A DNA stretch of 54,283 bases from NCBI GenBank assembly GCA_017408395.1, contig JAFQUQ010000022.1, positions 1 through 54,283 on the forward strand, given 5' to 3'. The stretch is from Oscillospiraceae bacterium (GTDB lineage Bacteria > Bacillota > Clostridia > Oscillospirales > Ruminococcaceae). The notes under the pieces were generated by a model. That model was not told the origin of the DNA, did no database searches, and saw only the letters and a list, made by a program, of their open reading frames with translations. Positions 26,482-33,712 of this stretch are shown here, in pieces (position 1 is the first letter of the stretch; every line of letters starts with the position of its first letter). The position numbers and the translations under genes are program-made.

Positions 26482-27696
26482 TCAGCTTTTATTGACAAGC
26501 GGCAGCCTGATATAAAATGTGTTCAGACCGTTTTCGCTTTCGGCACGGATTTTTCCGCCGTGCTCAGTAACGATATTTTCTGCAATGGAAAGCCCCAGAC
26601 CGTAGCTGTGAGGAGTTGAACGTGATTTGTCAATACGGTAAAAACGCTTGAAAATATTTTTCAGGTCGGCACGGGAAATTGGGTCACCGTGGTTTGAAGC
26701 TGAAATAACGCAGTATGAGCCGTGTTTTTCAAGCTTGAAGTTTACCTTTGAATTTGGAGAAGCGTATTTAAGAGCGTTGTCCAGCAGAATTTCAGCAGTA
26801 CGCCGAAGCTGTGAAGAATCCCCCTTTACAGAAATACCGTCTTCAATTGAATAATCAAGCTCCAGTCCTTTTTCAAAATAAATCGGCTCAAACGGCAGAA
26901 CAGCTTCGTTCATAAGTGAGCTTAAATCTGTTTCCGTGAAAACCGTTTTTGAAGAGCCGTTATCTGCCCTTGCAAGCTCAAGCAGACTTTCAACAAGCTC
27001 ACGCATACGGTGAGACACAGTAAGCAGATTTTCCGAAAGGACGGTGCGTTTTTCCTCGTTGAAATCAGCGTTTCTCAACATTTCCGCATTTGTGATTATG
27101 ACCGTAAGGGGCGTTTTTAGTTCGTGTGAAGCGTCTGCAACAAACTGACGCTGCTGTTCCCACGCTTTTGCAACAGGTCTGACCGCCCATTGAGCAAGCA
27201 GAATGCTTAATCCGAAGAAAATCACAAAGCTTATAACGCTTATAACAATACAGTTTCTCACAAGATTTTCAAGCATAGCCTTCTCATTTGAAATATCCGC
27301 AAACACCACAGCTTCTCCCATAGGAGTGTGGGATTTGCAGAAACGCAGGTCATATTCTGAAATTATGCCTGTCTGTTCACTGCTTGAAAAAGCAATTTCA
27401 GCAAGCTCGCTGATAAATTCCTCGTCCGATAAATCAAAATAACCGTTTCCCGAAGCCTCTATTTCACCGTGAGGGGAAGTGCGGAGCGTAAAAAACGGCA
27501 TACGCACATCTTCAGGGAGCTTGTCAGGCCTGTCGGGACGGAACGGAACAGCAGCGGCAGAACGGAGCATACGTATATTTTCTTGTTCCAGATTGGTTTT
27601 TGTAAAATAGTATACCAGCCCGAAAATCACAGCCAGCATAACGGTTACAAAAGCCATAGTCACCACTACAAATTTAATTTTAAGCGTTTTAATCAT
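26482..27696 (-). CDS. Membrane sensor histidine kinase (HisKA/HATPase)
   Basis: A 404-residue kinase. Membrane helices at about 10-30 and 145-168 bracket an extracytoplasmic sensor of ~115 residues. The H-box DASHELKTPLTVIITNAEML carries the phosphorylated His (~196). The ATPase has the N-box ILLDNALKYAS, F-box FKRFYRID and G-box GLGLSIAENI. Its start overlaps the response regulator's end by 8 bases, so the order is regulator then kinase. The divergent VTC/DUF4956/CotH operon is the probable target. Confidence 0.95.
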   Translation of the reverse strand: MIKTLKIKFVVVTMAFVTVMLAVIFGLVYYFTKTNLEQENIRMLRSAAAVPFRPDRPDKLPEDVRMPFFTLRTSPHGEIEASGNGYFDLSDEEFISELAEIAFSSSEQTGIISEYDLRFCKSHTPMGEAVVFADISNEKAMLENLVRNCIVISVISFVIFFGLSILLAQWAVRPVAKAWEQQRQFVADASHELKTPLTVIITNAEMLRNADFNEEKRTVLSENLLTVSHRMRELVESLLELARADNGSSKTVFTETDLSSLMNEAVLPFEPIYFEKGLELDYSIEDGISVKGDSSQLRRTAEILLDNALKYASPNSKVNFKLEKHGSYCVISASNHGDPISRADLKNIFKRFYRIDKSRSTPHSYGLGLSIAENIVTEHGGKIRAESENGLNTFYIRLPLVNKS

Positions 27697-28369
27697 CCTG
27701 TTTTTTTACCTCCAGATGATACCCAAGCCTGCGTACAGCTTCAATTGAAATATCGGAGCCGATGCTTGCAAGCTTTTTTCTTAAAAAACCAACATAAACT
27801 TCAACGTGGTTTTCCACAGCGTTTGAGTCATAGCCCCACACCTTTGTAAGCAGGGTTTCCTTGGAAACGTTGTTTTCCTTTGACTGCATAAGAAAACGCA
27901 TCACGTCAAATTCCCTTGCTGAAAGACGGACGTTTTTACTTCCGCATACAAGCTTTGCAGATTCGAGGTCAAGAGCAGTGTTGCCGTAGGAAAGCTCGTT
28001 TACCTGTGTGCCCTGACGTCGGAGAAGAGCGTTTATGCAGGCAAGAAGCTCTCTTGTATCAAAGGGCTTTGTAAGATAGTAGTCTGCGCCTGCATTAAGA
28101 CCGTTTATTCTGTCCTCAATATCGGATTTTGCCGTAAGCATAAGAATAGGCGTTGAACAGCGTTTTTCTCTTACCTTTCTTGCAACCTGACAGCCGTCCA
28201 TTTTCGGCATCATAACATCAAGTATAAGCAGGTCGTAAATGCCAAGCTCAGCGTACTCGCTTCCGCTTTCACCGTCATAAACGGCTTCAACCTCAAAGCC
28301 TTTTGCTTCAAGGAGAGTTTTAAGAGATTCCGCAAGCAGGACTTCGTCTTCTATAATAAGGATTTTCAT
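27689..28369 (-). CDS. OmpR/PhoB-family response regulator
   Basis: 226 residues. The receiver has the acidic pair at E7-D8, phosphoacceptor D51 in LILDVMMPKMDG, and the LTAKSD and YLTKPF switch motifs. The C-terminal winged helix (about 125-222) contains RLSAREFDVMRFLM and VEVYVGFLRKKL. It overlaps the kinase gene by 8 bases. A direct repeat of the kind bound by OmpR-family regulators (TTTCAC twice, offset 11) lies at 28439-28455, between this gene and the VTC operon. Confidence 0.95.
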   Translation of the reverse strand: MKILIIEDEVLLAESLKTLLEAKGFEVEAVYDGESGSEYAELGIYDLLILDVMMPKMDGCQVARKVREKRCSTPILMLTAKSDIEDRINGLNAGADYYLTKPFDTRELLACINALLRRQGTQVNELSYGNTALDLESAKLVCGSKNVRLSAREFDVMRFLMQSKENNVSKETLLTKVWGYDSNAVENHVEVYVGFLRKKLASIGSDISIEAVRRLGYHLEVKKQDD

Positions 28370-28438
28370 AACAAACCTCCGTAGTATACCTATATTAATT
28401 ATAATACCTTACTTTGCTGAAATCAAGCTGAAAACCGC

Positions 28439-28455
28439 TTTCACATAAATTTCAC
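28439..28455. promoter_or_regulatory. Candidate OmpR-family binding site
   Basis: TTTCAC occurs at 28439-28444 and again at 28450-28455, an 11-base offset that places both on the same DNA face, as is usual for winged-helix dimer sites. It sits 70 bases from the regulator start, and a TATAAT-like -10 (about 28499-28504) precedes the VTC gene. Confidence 0.5.
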
Positions 28456-28539
28456 TTTCAAAAAAGATTTTTTCAGCTTTGATTAAGCTTTTAAAGCTAT
28501 AATCAATATTGTTGAAATCAAAAGCAAGGAGGCGATAAA

Positions 28540-29211
28540 TTGGATTTTCGTCACGAAATAAAACACGAAATAAGTTACAGCGATATGCTTGTAGTCAGGC
28601 AGCGGTTACGTGCTGTTGCAAAGCCTGACAGTCACGCTGTAAACGGCAGATATTTTATACGGAGTCTTTATTTTGATAATCTGAATGATAAAGCGCTTCG
28701 TGAAAAGCTTGACGGTGTAAACTGCCGTGAGAAATTCCGCATACGCTGTTATAACAACGATTTTTCCCTTATTCACCTTGAAAAGAAAAGCAAGCTTAAC
28801 GGTCTGGGCAGTAAACAGAGCGCCGACCTTACAGCCGACGAGGTGAGAAGGATAATCAGCGGTGATACCGATTGGATGATTAAATCGGGGTTGCCGCTTG
28901 TGCAGGAGCTTTACAGCAAAATGAAAACACAGGGGCTTAAACCGAAAACGATTGTTGATTACACAAGAGAGCCGTTTGTTTATCCTGCGGGAAACGTAAG
29001 AGTCACACTTGATTACGATATACGGACGGGTATTCTCAGTACGGATTTTTTCAATGAGGAGTGTCTGACTGTGCCTGTAAGAGAGCAGGCGGTAGTTATG
29101 GAAGTAAAATGGGACGAGTTCCTTCCGTCAGTAATAAAAGACGCCGTACAGCTTGACGGCAGACGGAGCACCGCATTTTCGAAATACGCAGTATGCCGTG
29201 TATACGGTTAA
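28540..29211 (+). CDS. VTC-domain protein (polyphosphate polymerase-type)
   Basis: 223 residues, one VTC domain. The beta-barrel basic and acidic signatures are visible: RHEIKHEIS at the start, YFIRSLYFDN (~44-53), REKFRIRCYNN (~65), HLEKKSK (~86), YTREPFVYPAGNVRVTLDYD (spread ~148-167), and VMEVKWDEFLP (~187). In yeast Vtc4 this fold makes polyphosphate; the bacterial stand-alone versions are not well characterised. The start codon is TTG after a strong AAGGAGGCG site. It is first in a three-gene operon with DUF4956 and CotH proteins, an association common in Firmicutes. Confidence 0.9.
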   Translation: MDFRHEIKHEISYSDMLVVRQRLRAVAKPDSHAVNGRYFIRSLYFDNLNDKALREKLDGVNCREKFRIRCYNNDFSLIHLEKKSKLNGLGSKQSADLTADEVRRIISGDTDWMIKSGLPLVQELYSKMKTQGLKPKTIVDYTREPFVYPAGNVRVTLDYDIRTGILSTDFFNEECLTVPVREQAVVMEVKWDEFLPSVIKDAVQLDGRRSTAFSKYAVCRVYG

Positions 29212-29230
29212 ATAAAAAGGAGAATTTAAT

Positions 29231-29902
29231 ATGAATTTCAATGATATTTTCAAATCAAGCTTTATCGAGAACATAGCAAGTGTAAGCCTGCTTGATATGG
29301 CGCTGGCACTGGTGCTTGCATTCGGAATAGGACTTTTCATTTATTTTGTCTATAAAAAGACCTTTGCAGGGGTGATGTACTCATCAGGCTTCGGCGTTTC
29401 ACTTATTGCAATGACAATGATAACCACCGTTGTAATTCTTGCGGTAACAAGCAACGTTGTACTTTCTCTTGGTATGGTAGGTGCGCTTTCCATTGTACGT
29501 TTCCGTACAGCAATAAAGGAGCCTCTTGATATATGCTTCCTTTTCTGGTCCATAGGTGCAGGAATAGTCCTTGCGGCAGGAATGATACCTCTTGCGGTAA
29601 TAGGAAGCGTAATTATCGGCGTAATACTGCTTGTGTTTGTAAATAAGAAGTCACACAGCAATCCTTACATTGTGGTGGTACGCTGTGATGATCACGACAG
29701 CGAGGTCAAGGCAAAAGCGTTCCTTGACGGTAAAACGGAACGCTGTGTAATAAAAAGCAAGAGCGCACAGAAGGGTGAAATCGAGCTTAATATGGAGATC
29801 CGTCTTAAGGATGACAATACGGATTTTGTAAATGAGCTTGCTGATATGAACGGTGTGCAGAGCGCAGTGCTTGTAAGTTATAACGGCGATTATATGGGTT
29901 AA
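29231..29902 (+). CDS. DUF4956-family membrane protein
   Basis: 223 residues. Four hydrophobic helices occupy about residues 18-40, 50-75, 80-92 and 105-140, with LGMVGALSIVRFRTAIKEP as the most conserved segment. A cytoplasmic alpha/beta domain (about 145-223) resembling a small ferredoxin-like fold follows. It starts 19 bases after the VTC gene with AAAAGGAG. The family has no established biochemical role. Its constant linkage to VTC and CotH proteins suggests a shared surface or polyphosphate-related function. Confidence 0.9.
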   Translation: MNFNDIFKSSFIENIASVSLLDMALALVLAFGIGLFIYFVYKKTFAGVMYSSGFGVSLIAMTMITTVVILAVTSNVVLSLGMVGALSIVRFRTAIKEPLDICFLFWSIGAGIVLAAGMIPLAVIGSVIIGVILLVFVNKKSHSNPYIVVVRCDDHDSEVKAKAFLDGKTERCVIKSKSAQKGEIELNMEIRLKDDNTDFVNELADMNGVQSAVLVSYNGDYMG

Positions 29903-29913
29903 GGAGTGAGGAA

Positions 29914-31902
29914 ATGTCAGTACACAGGCATATAGACCGTATCTGCATTGCCGCTGTGGTTATTTCGCTTGTAATTTCAATAATCTTTATGAACGGAAGT
30001 TCATTGGGAATACAGGCGGCGTCGAAGGTTATGGGATATGAAAACAGACTTTTCGACACTTCAAGAGTCCACACGATAGATATTGTAATGGATGACTGGG
30101 ACAGCTTTATTGAAAGCTGTGAGAATGAGGAATATGCTGATTGCACGGTGATTATTGACGGTGAAAGCTATAAAAATACAGCTATCCGTGCAAAGGGAAA
30201 CACCTCGCTTTCATCCGTAAAATCAATGAACAGCAGCCGTTACAGCTTTAAAGTCGAGTTTGACCATTACGACAGCAATAAAACATATTACGGACTTGAT
30301 AAATTGAGCCTGAACAATGTTATTCAGGACAATACCTTTATGAAGGATTATCTCACCTATCGGATGATGTACGAATTCGGTGCAGACGCACCTCTTTGCA
30401 GCTATGCATTTATTACCGTAAACGGTGAGGACTGGGGACTTTATCTTGCGGCTGAGGGGATAGAGGACTCATTTTTACAGCGTAATTACGGCACCGACCA
30501 CGGTGAGCTTTATAAACCTGACAGTATGAGTTTCGGCGGCGGCAGAGGCAACGGCAAGGACTTCGATATGAATAATTTTATGAATGATAAGTCGGGTACG
30601 GAAGAAAGCTCAGATTTACAGAGCACATCCGATTTTGAAAATAAAATGTCAGATTTTACACCGCCCGAAATGTCGTCGGAAAATTCGGGCAAAGGCTTCG
30701 GACGTGATAAAATGGGCGGCGGAATGGGCAGTAACGACGTAAAGCTTAAATATACCGATGATAATTATGACAGCTACTCAAACATATTTGAAAACGCCAA
30801 AACAGACGTTACCGACGAGGATAAATCAAGGCTTATTTCCTCTTTAAAGGCTCTGAACAACAATGAAAGCATTGATGAGGTAGTTGATGTTGACGAGGTG
30901 CTCCGTTATTTTGTAGTGCATAATTATGTGTGCAACGGTGACAGCTATACGGGAAGCATCATCCATAATTATTATCTTTATGAGGAAGACGGGCGGCTGT
31001 CAATGATACCCTGGGATTATAATTTAGCCTTCGGTACATTTCACGGCGGAAACGCATCCGAGCAGGTCAATTTCCCCATAGATACACCTGTTTCGGGCGG
31101 AGAAACGAGTGACCGTCCTATGCTTGACTGGATTTTTGAAAATACAGAGTATACCGAGCAGTATCATAAGCTTTTCAGAGAATTTACTGAAAGCGTGGAT
31201 ATACAGAAAATCATAGATGAAACTGCTGAACTTATAGCACCGTATGTTGAAAAGGACCCAACAAAATTCTGCACATACGACGAATTTGAAGAGGGGATAA
31301 AGGTACTTGCTGAATTCTGCACACTCAGAACTGAAAGCGTAAAAGGTCAGCTTGACGGCGCAATTCCTTCCACATCTGACGGTCAGTCGGCAGACAGCAG
31401 CAAGCTGGTTGAAACAAGCGGGATAAACTTATCCGCAATGGGTTCAATGAATCAGGGAATGGGCGGCGGAAACAAAGGCTTCGGCGGTGAGCGCAATTTT
31501 CAGCGTAATGATAATATTTCCGCACAGCAAAATGATACCTCTGATTCAGCTCAATCAACAGAAGCTTTCAGTTTCGGTATGTCAGCACCGCAGATGCCGC
31601 CTGATGGCTTTGGTGGCGGTGCAATGCCAAATGGAGAAATGCCCGAAGGAATGGCACCTGGGGGAATGCCGAATGGGGAAATGCCCGAAGGAGTGACACC
31701 TGATGCAATGCCTGATATGAAAATGCAGGATAAAACATCAGCAGAAAATTCCGATACAGCTGAACAGCGTGAAGAAAGAAGGCTCCCTTCTGAAGACGTA
31801 AGTACAGCAGTCCCCGATAATAATAACGGGTGGATGCTTTTAGGCGTATCGTCTGCTGCTCTTATTGCAGGTCTGGTATTTGCTATAAAATTCAAAAGAT
31901 AA
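29914..31902 (+). CDS. CotH kinase family surface protein
   Basis: 662 residues. An N-terminal helix (about 9-30) acts as signal or anchor. The CotH domain (about 40-500) shows RVHTIDIVMDDWD, AIRAKGNTSL, YGLDKLSLNN, ALCSYAFITVNGEDWG-like sequence and the metal/ATP site IPWDYNLAFG (~366). CotH in Bacillus is an atypical secreted protein kinase that phosphorylates coat proteins. Gly/Met/Pro-rich low-complexity inserts occur at about 205-275 and 510-600, including a duplicated 14-residue unit. The C-terminus has a membrane helix and a KFKR basic tail. It is last in the VTC operon and starts 11 bases after DUF4956 with AGGAGTGAGG. Confidence 0.9.
   Translation: MSVHRHIDRICIAAVVISLVISIIFMNGSSLGIQAASKVMGYENRLFDTSRVHTIDIVMDDWDSFIESCENEEYADCTVIIDGESYKNTAIRAKGNTSLSSVKSMNSSRYSFKVEFDHYDSNKTYYGLDKLSLNNVIQDNTFMKDYLTYRMMYEFGADAPLCSYAFITVNGEDWGLYLAAEGIEDSFLQRNYGTDHGELYKPDSMSFGGGRGNGKDFDMNNFMNDKSGTEESSDLQSTSDFENKMSDFTPPEMSSENSGKGFGRDKMGGGMGSNDVKLKYTDDNYDSYSNIFENAKTDVTDEDKSRLISSLKALNNNESIDEVVDVDEVLRYFVVHNYVCNGDSYTGSIIHNYYLYEEDGRLSMIPWDYNLAFGTFHGGNASEQVNFPIDTPVSGGETSDRPMLDWIFENTEYTEQYHKLFREFTESVDIQKIIDETAELIAPYVEKDPTKFCTYDEFEEGIKVLAEFCTLRTESVKGQLDGAIPSTSDGQSADSSKLVETSGINLSAMGSMNQGMGGGNKGFGGERNFQRNDNISAQQNDTSDSAQSTEAFSFGMSAPQMPPDGFGGGAMPNGEMPEGMAPGGMPNGEMPEGVTPDAMPDMKMQDKTSAENSDTAEQREERRLPSEDVSTAVPDNNNGWMLLGVSSAALIAGLVFAIKFKR
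31621..31704 (+). repeat. Tandem 42-bp duplication inside the CotH gene
   Basis: Two 14-codon units (31621-31662 and 31663-31704) encode near-identical AMPNGEMPEGMAPG and GMPNGEMPEGVTPD. They lie in the Met/Gly/Pro-rich spacer before the C-terminal membrane helix, so unit number may vary between strains. Confidence 0.75.
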
Positions 31903-31908
31903 AAAGAA

Positions 31909-31936
31909 ACTCCCTTTGTATTGAAACAAAGGGAGT
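31909..31936. terminator. Terminator between CotH and PP2C genes
   Basis: ACTCCCTTTGT (31909-31919) pairs perfectly with ACAAAGGGAGT (31926-31936). It lies 6 bases after the CotH stop, between convergent genes, and can serve both. Confidence 0.8.
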
Positions 31937-31969
31937 AAATTTTGGGACTTAAGGAATATCAAGACCGCC

Positions 31970-33292
31970 TCAATGGAACAAACCTGGATCCGGAAGTGTA
32001 GGAAGATCAGTATTGTCTTGATTGCCTTGTGCTTTTGTAATGTGATCGTCATTAGAAAATTCGGTTTCTGTTGTGGTTGTAGTTTGAGTAGTCTTTTCGG
32101 TAGTCTTAGTGGTTTTAGTAGTTTTAGTGGTTTTAGTAGTTTTAGTAGTTTTTGTGGTTTTTGTAGTTTTAGTAGTTTTGGTTGTCTTAGGTGCGGTGGT
32201 TGTAGTTTTATTAGGTGCCGCAGTAGAAGGTTTGTTTGTTATTACAGCAGGCTTTGTGGATGCATTAGTGCTCTGAATTGTAGTCTGCGCAGTAGTCTGG
32301 GCAGAGGAAGCGCATGTAACTGTGGTTTCTTCCTCGCTTTCGGAAACAGGAGCAGTAGTTTCTGCAGTGGTTTTTTCTTCTGTTTCAGCAGGTTCATCCT
32401 TCTCTTTTTCAACAGCAGCGGTAGTGACTTTTTCAGTTGTATCCGAAACTTTGCTGTCGGTTGAGCCTGAGCCAAGCGAGCCGATGATTATTGCGATAAT
32501 GATGATTACCAGAACAGCAGCGGCTGCACCTATGTATTTGATGTTGATGTTGGAAAGAGCAGGGGGGATAGGGATTGAGGGGAGAGGCACCGCATTTTTA
32601 TCGTGGTAAATACCGCAGATAACAGTATAATTGTCGCCCTTTCCGTTTGTTTTCTCAAGAAGACGCTTGATCATGGCCTTTAACCACTGTTCTGCATTTT
32701 CCGAATAATCAAGGTCGTGTTCCATTTCGTGTTCATAAATATTTTCCCAGAAACCGTCGCTGCAAACGATAAACGCATCGCCGTCCTGGAGTCTGATCGG
32801 CTGATAAAGCTTTTTAAGCTTTACAGGGGCAGGGTTGCCGAGAACTTTAAGAAGCTTTGAGCGATCCTGATTTCCTCGGATGTCCTCATATTTAAGCTCA
32901 CCCATATCAACAGCCATCTGGCATACGGAATGGTCCTTTGTGTAAGCAAAAACTCTGTTTTTTCTGAAGACATAAACTCTGCTGTCGCCGACATTAGCGT
33001 AACGAAGAACACCCTTGTCGATTACAGCCATCGCAACTGTGGTAAGCGCATCGCTACCGAGGTCGCAGACAGCGGTATTTGCTTTTTCAATAAGGTCCTT
33101 AAGCTTGTTTTCCGAGTAATCTGTGCCTAAATTTCTGCTGATAAAATCCACAGCTGTGCGGGAAGCCTCTTCGCCTGCATTATGTCCGCCGAGACCGTCG
33201 GCAACAATAAACAGCTTGTCGTTGTGCAGCATAGAGTCTTCGTTGATTTCTCTGCCGCCTTTATTGGTGTATGCTGAAACGTCAATTGTCAT
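31970..33292 (-). CDS. Transmembrane PP2C-family Ser/Thr protein phosphatase
   Basis: 440 residues. The PP2C domain (1-240) has the metal and phosphate motifs NEDSMLH (~17), ADGLGGHNAGE (31-41), NVGDSRVYVF (~100), TKDHS (~117), CSDGFWENI (~180) and the terminal GKGDNYTVIC (~222). A membrane helix lies at about 249-271. The rest is outside: a Thr/Glu/Ser-rich stretch, then a run of KTT repeats (about 370-402), then a polar tail. PP2C enzymes usually reverse PknB-type kinases; the membrane-anchored kinase at 14833 is a possible partner elsewhere in the window. The usual neighbouring kinase or ribosome-GTPase genes are missing. Transcribed leftward; two TATAAT-like boxes lie at 33399-33387. Confidence 0.93.
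   Translation of the reverse strand: MTIDVSAYTNKGGREINEDSMLHNDKLFIVADGLGGHNAGEEASRTAVDFISRNLGTDYSENKLKDLIEKANTAVCDLGSDALTTVAMAVIDKGVLRYANVGDSRVYVFRKNRVFAYTKDHSVCQMAVDMGELKYEDIRGNQDRSKLLKVLGNPAPVKLKKLYQPIRLQDGDAFIVCSDGFWENIYEHEMEHDLDYSENAEQWLKAMIKRLLEKTNGKGDNYTVICGIYHDKNAVPLPSIPIPPALSNINIKYIGAAAAVLVIIIIAIIIGSLGSGSTDSKVSDTTEKVTTAAVEKEKDEPAETEEKTTAETTAPVSESEEETTVTCASSAQTTAQTTIQSTNASTKPAVITNKPSTAAPNKTTTTAPKTTKTTKTTKTTKTTKTTKTTKTTKTTKTTEKTTQTTTTTETEFSNDDHITKAQGNQDNTDLPTLPDPGLFH
32095..32185 (-). repeat. 9-bp tandem repeats coding KTT units
   Basis: About ten imperfect copies of a 9-base unit (plus strand TTAGTRGTT) encode consecutive Lys-Thr-Thr units in the external tail of the phosphatase. Low-complexity Thr-rich tails like this often are surface spacers. 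Copy number is likely to vary by slippage. Confidence 0.8.
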
Positions 33293-33584
33293 TTGTTTCG
33301 CTCCTAAATCATATCAAATAAGTTTATGGATAACATAATTACGATTATCCGCCTGCTTTTTATGTAAATATAAAATATATTTACTCATTATAAATTATAT
33401 CAGATTTTGATTAAAATTTTGTGTTTAAAAATCTGCGATTTTATGAATTATTTATAACCGGGAAGTGCTTGTAAAAATAATGCAGAAACGGCTTGATACA
33501 GCAAAATATTAAGCACAGTTTATACTTTGTGTAAAGTGATGAAAAATACATTTATATTTTTTGCAATTTTAATAATATAGTTAA

Positions 33585-33613
33585 TTGACGAATTGAAGCA
33601 AATATGGTACAAT
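33585..33613 (+). promoter_or_regulatory. adhE promoter
   Basis: TTGACG (33585-33590), 17 bases, TACAAT (33608-33613). The rest of the 420-base gap (33293-33584) is AT-rich and holds no ORF or RNA gene I can support, apart from -10-like boxes for the leftward phosphatase gene. The ~90-base adhE leader contains a possible weak stem around AAACG/CGTTT (33650-33682). Confidence 0.8.
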
Positions 33614-33617
33614 GAGA

Positions 33618-33635
33618 TTGTTATAAATTTAACAA
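33618..33635. promoter_or_regulatory. Rex operator at the adhE transcription start
   Basis: TTGTTATAAATTTAACAA matches the Rex consensus TTGTTAAnnnnTTAACAA at all but one arm position. It begins 5 bases after the -10 box and therefore covers the expected start point. Rex represses fermentation genes when NADH/NAD+ is low, and adhE is a classic target. Confidence 0.8.
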
Positions 33636-33712
33636 TAAGTTAGTTCAGGGAAACGACAGTTGCTAAACCGGCGTTCCGTTTAAAGTTATATTTATTTGAA
33701 AGGATGTTGTGT

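Noticed and set aside
32095..32185. Short regular repeats as a possible CRISPR array
   Set aside because: The unit is 9 bases, without spacers, in frame, and codes KTT repeats in the phosphatase.
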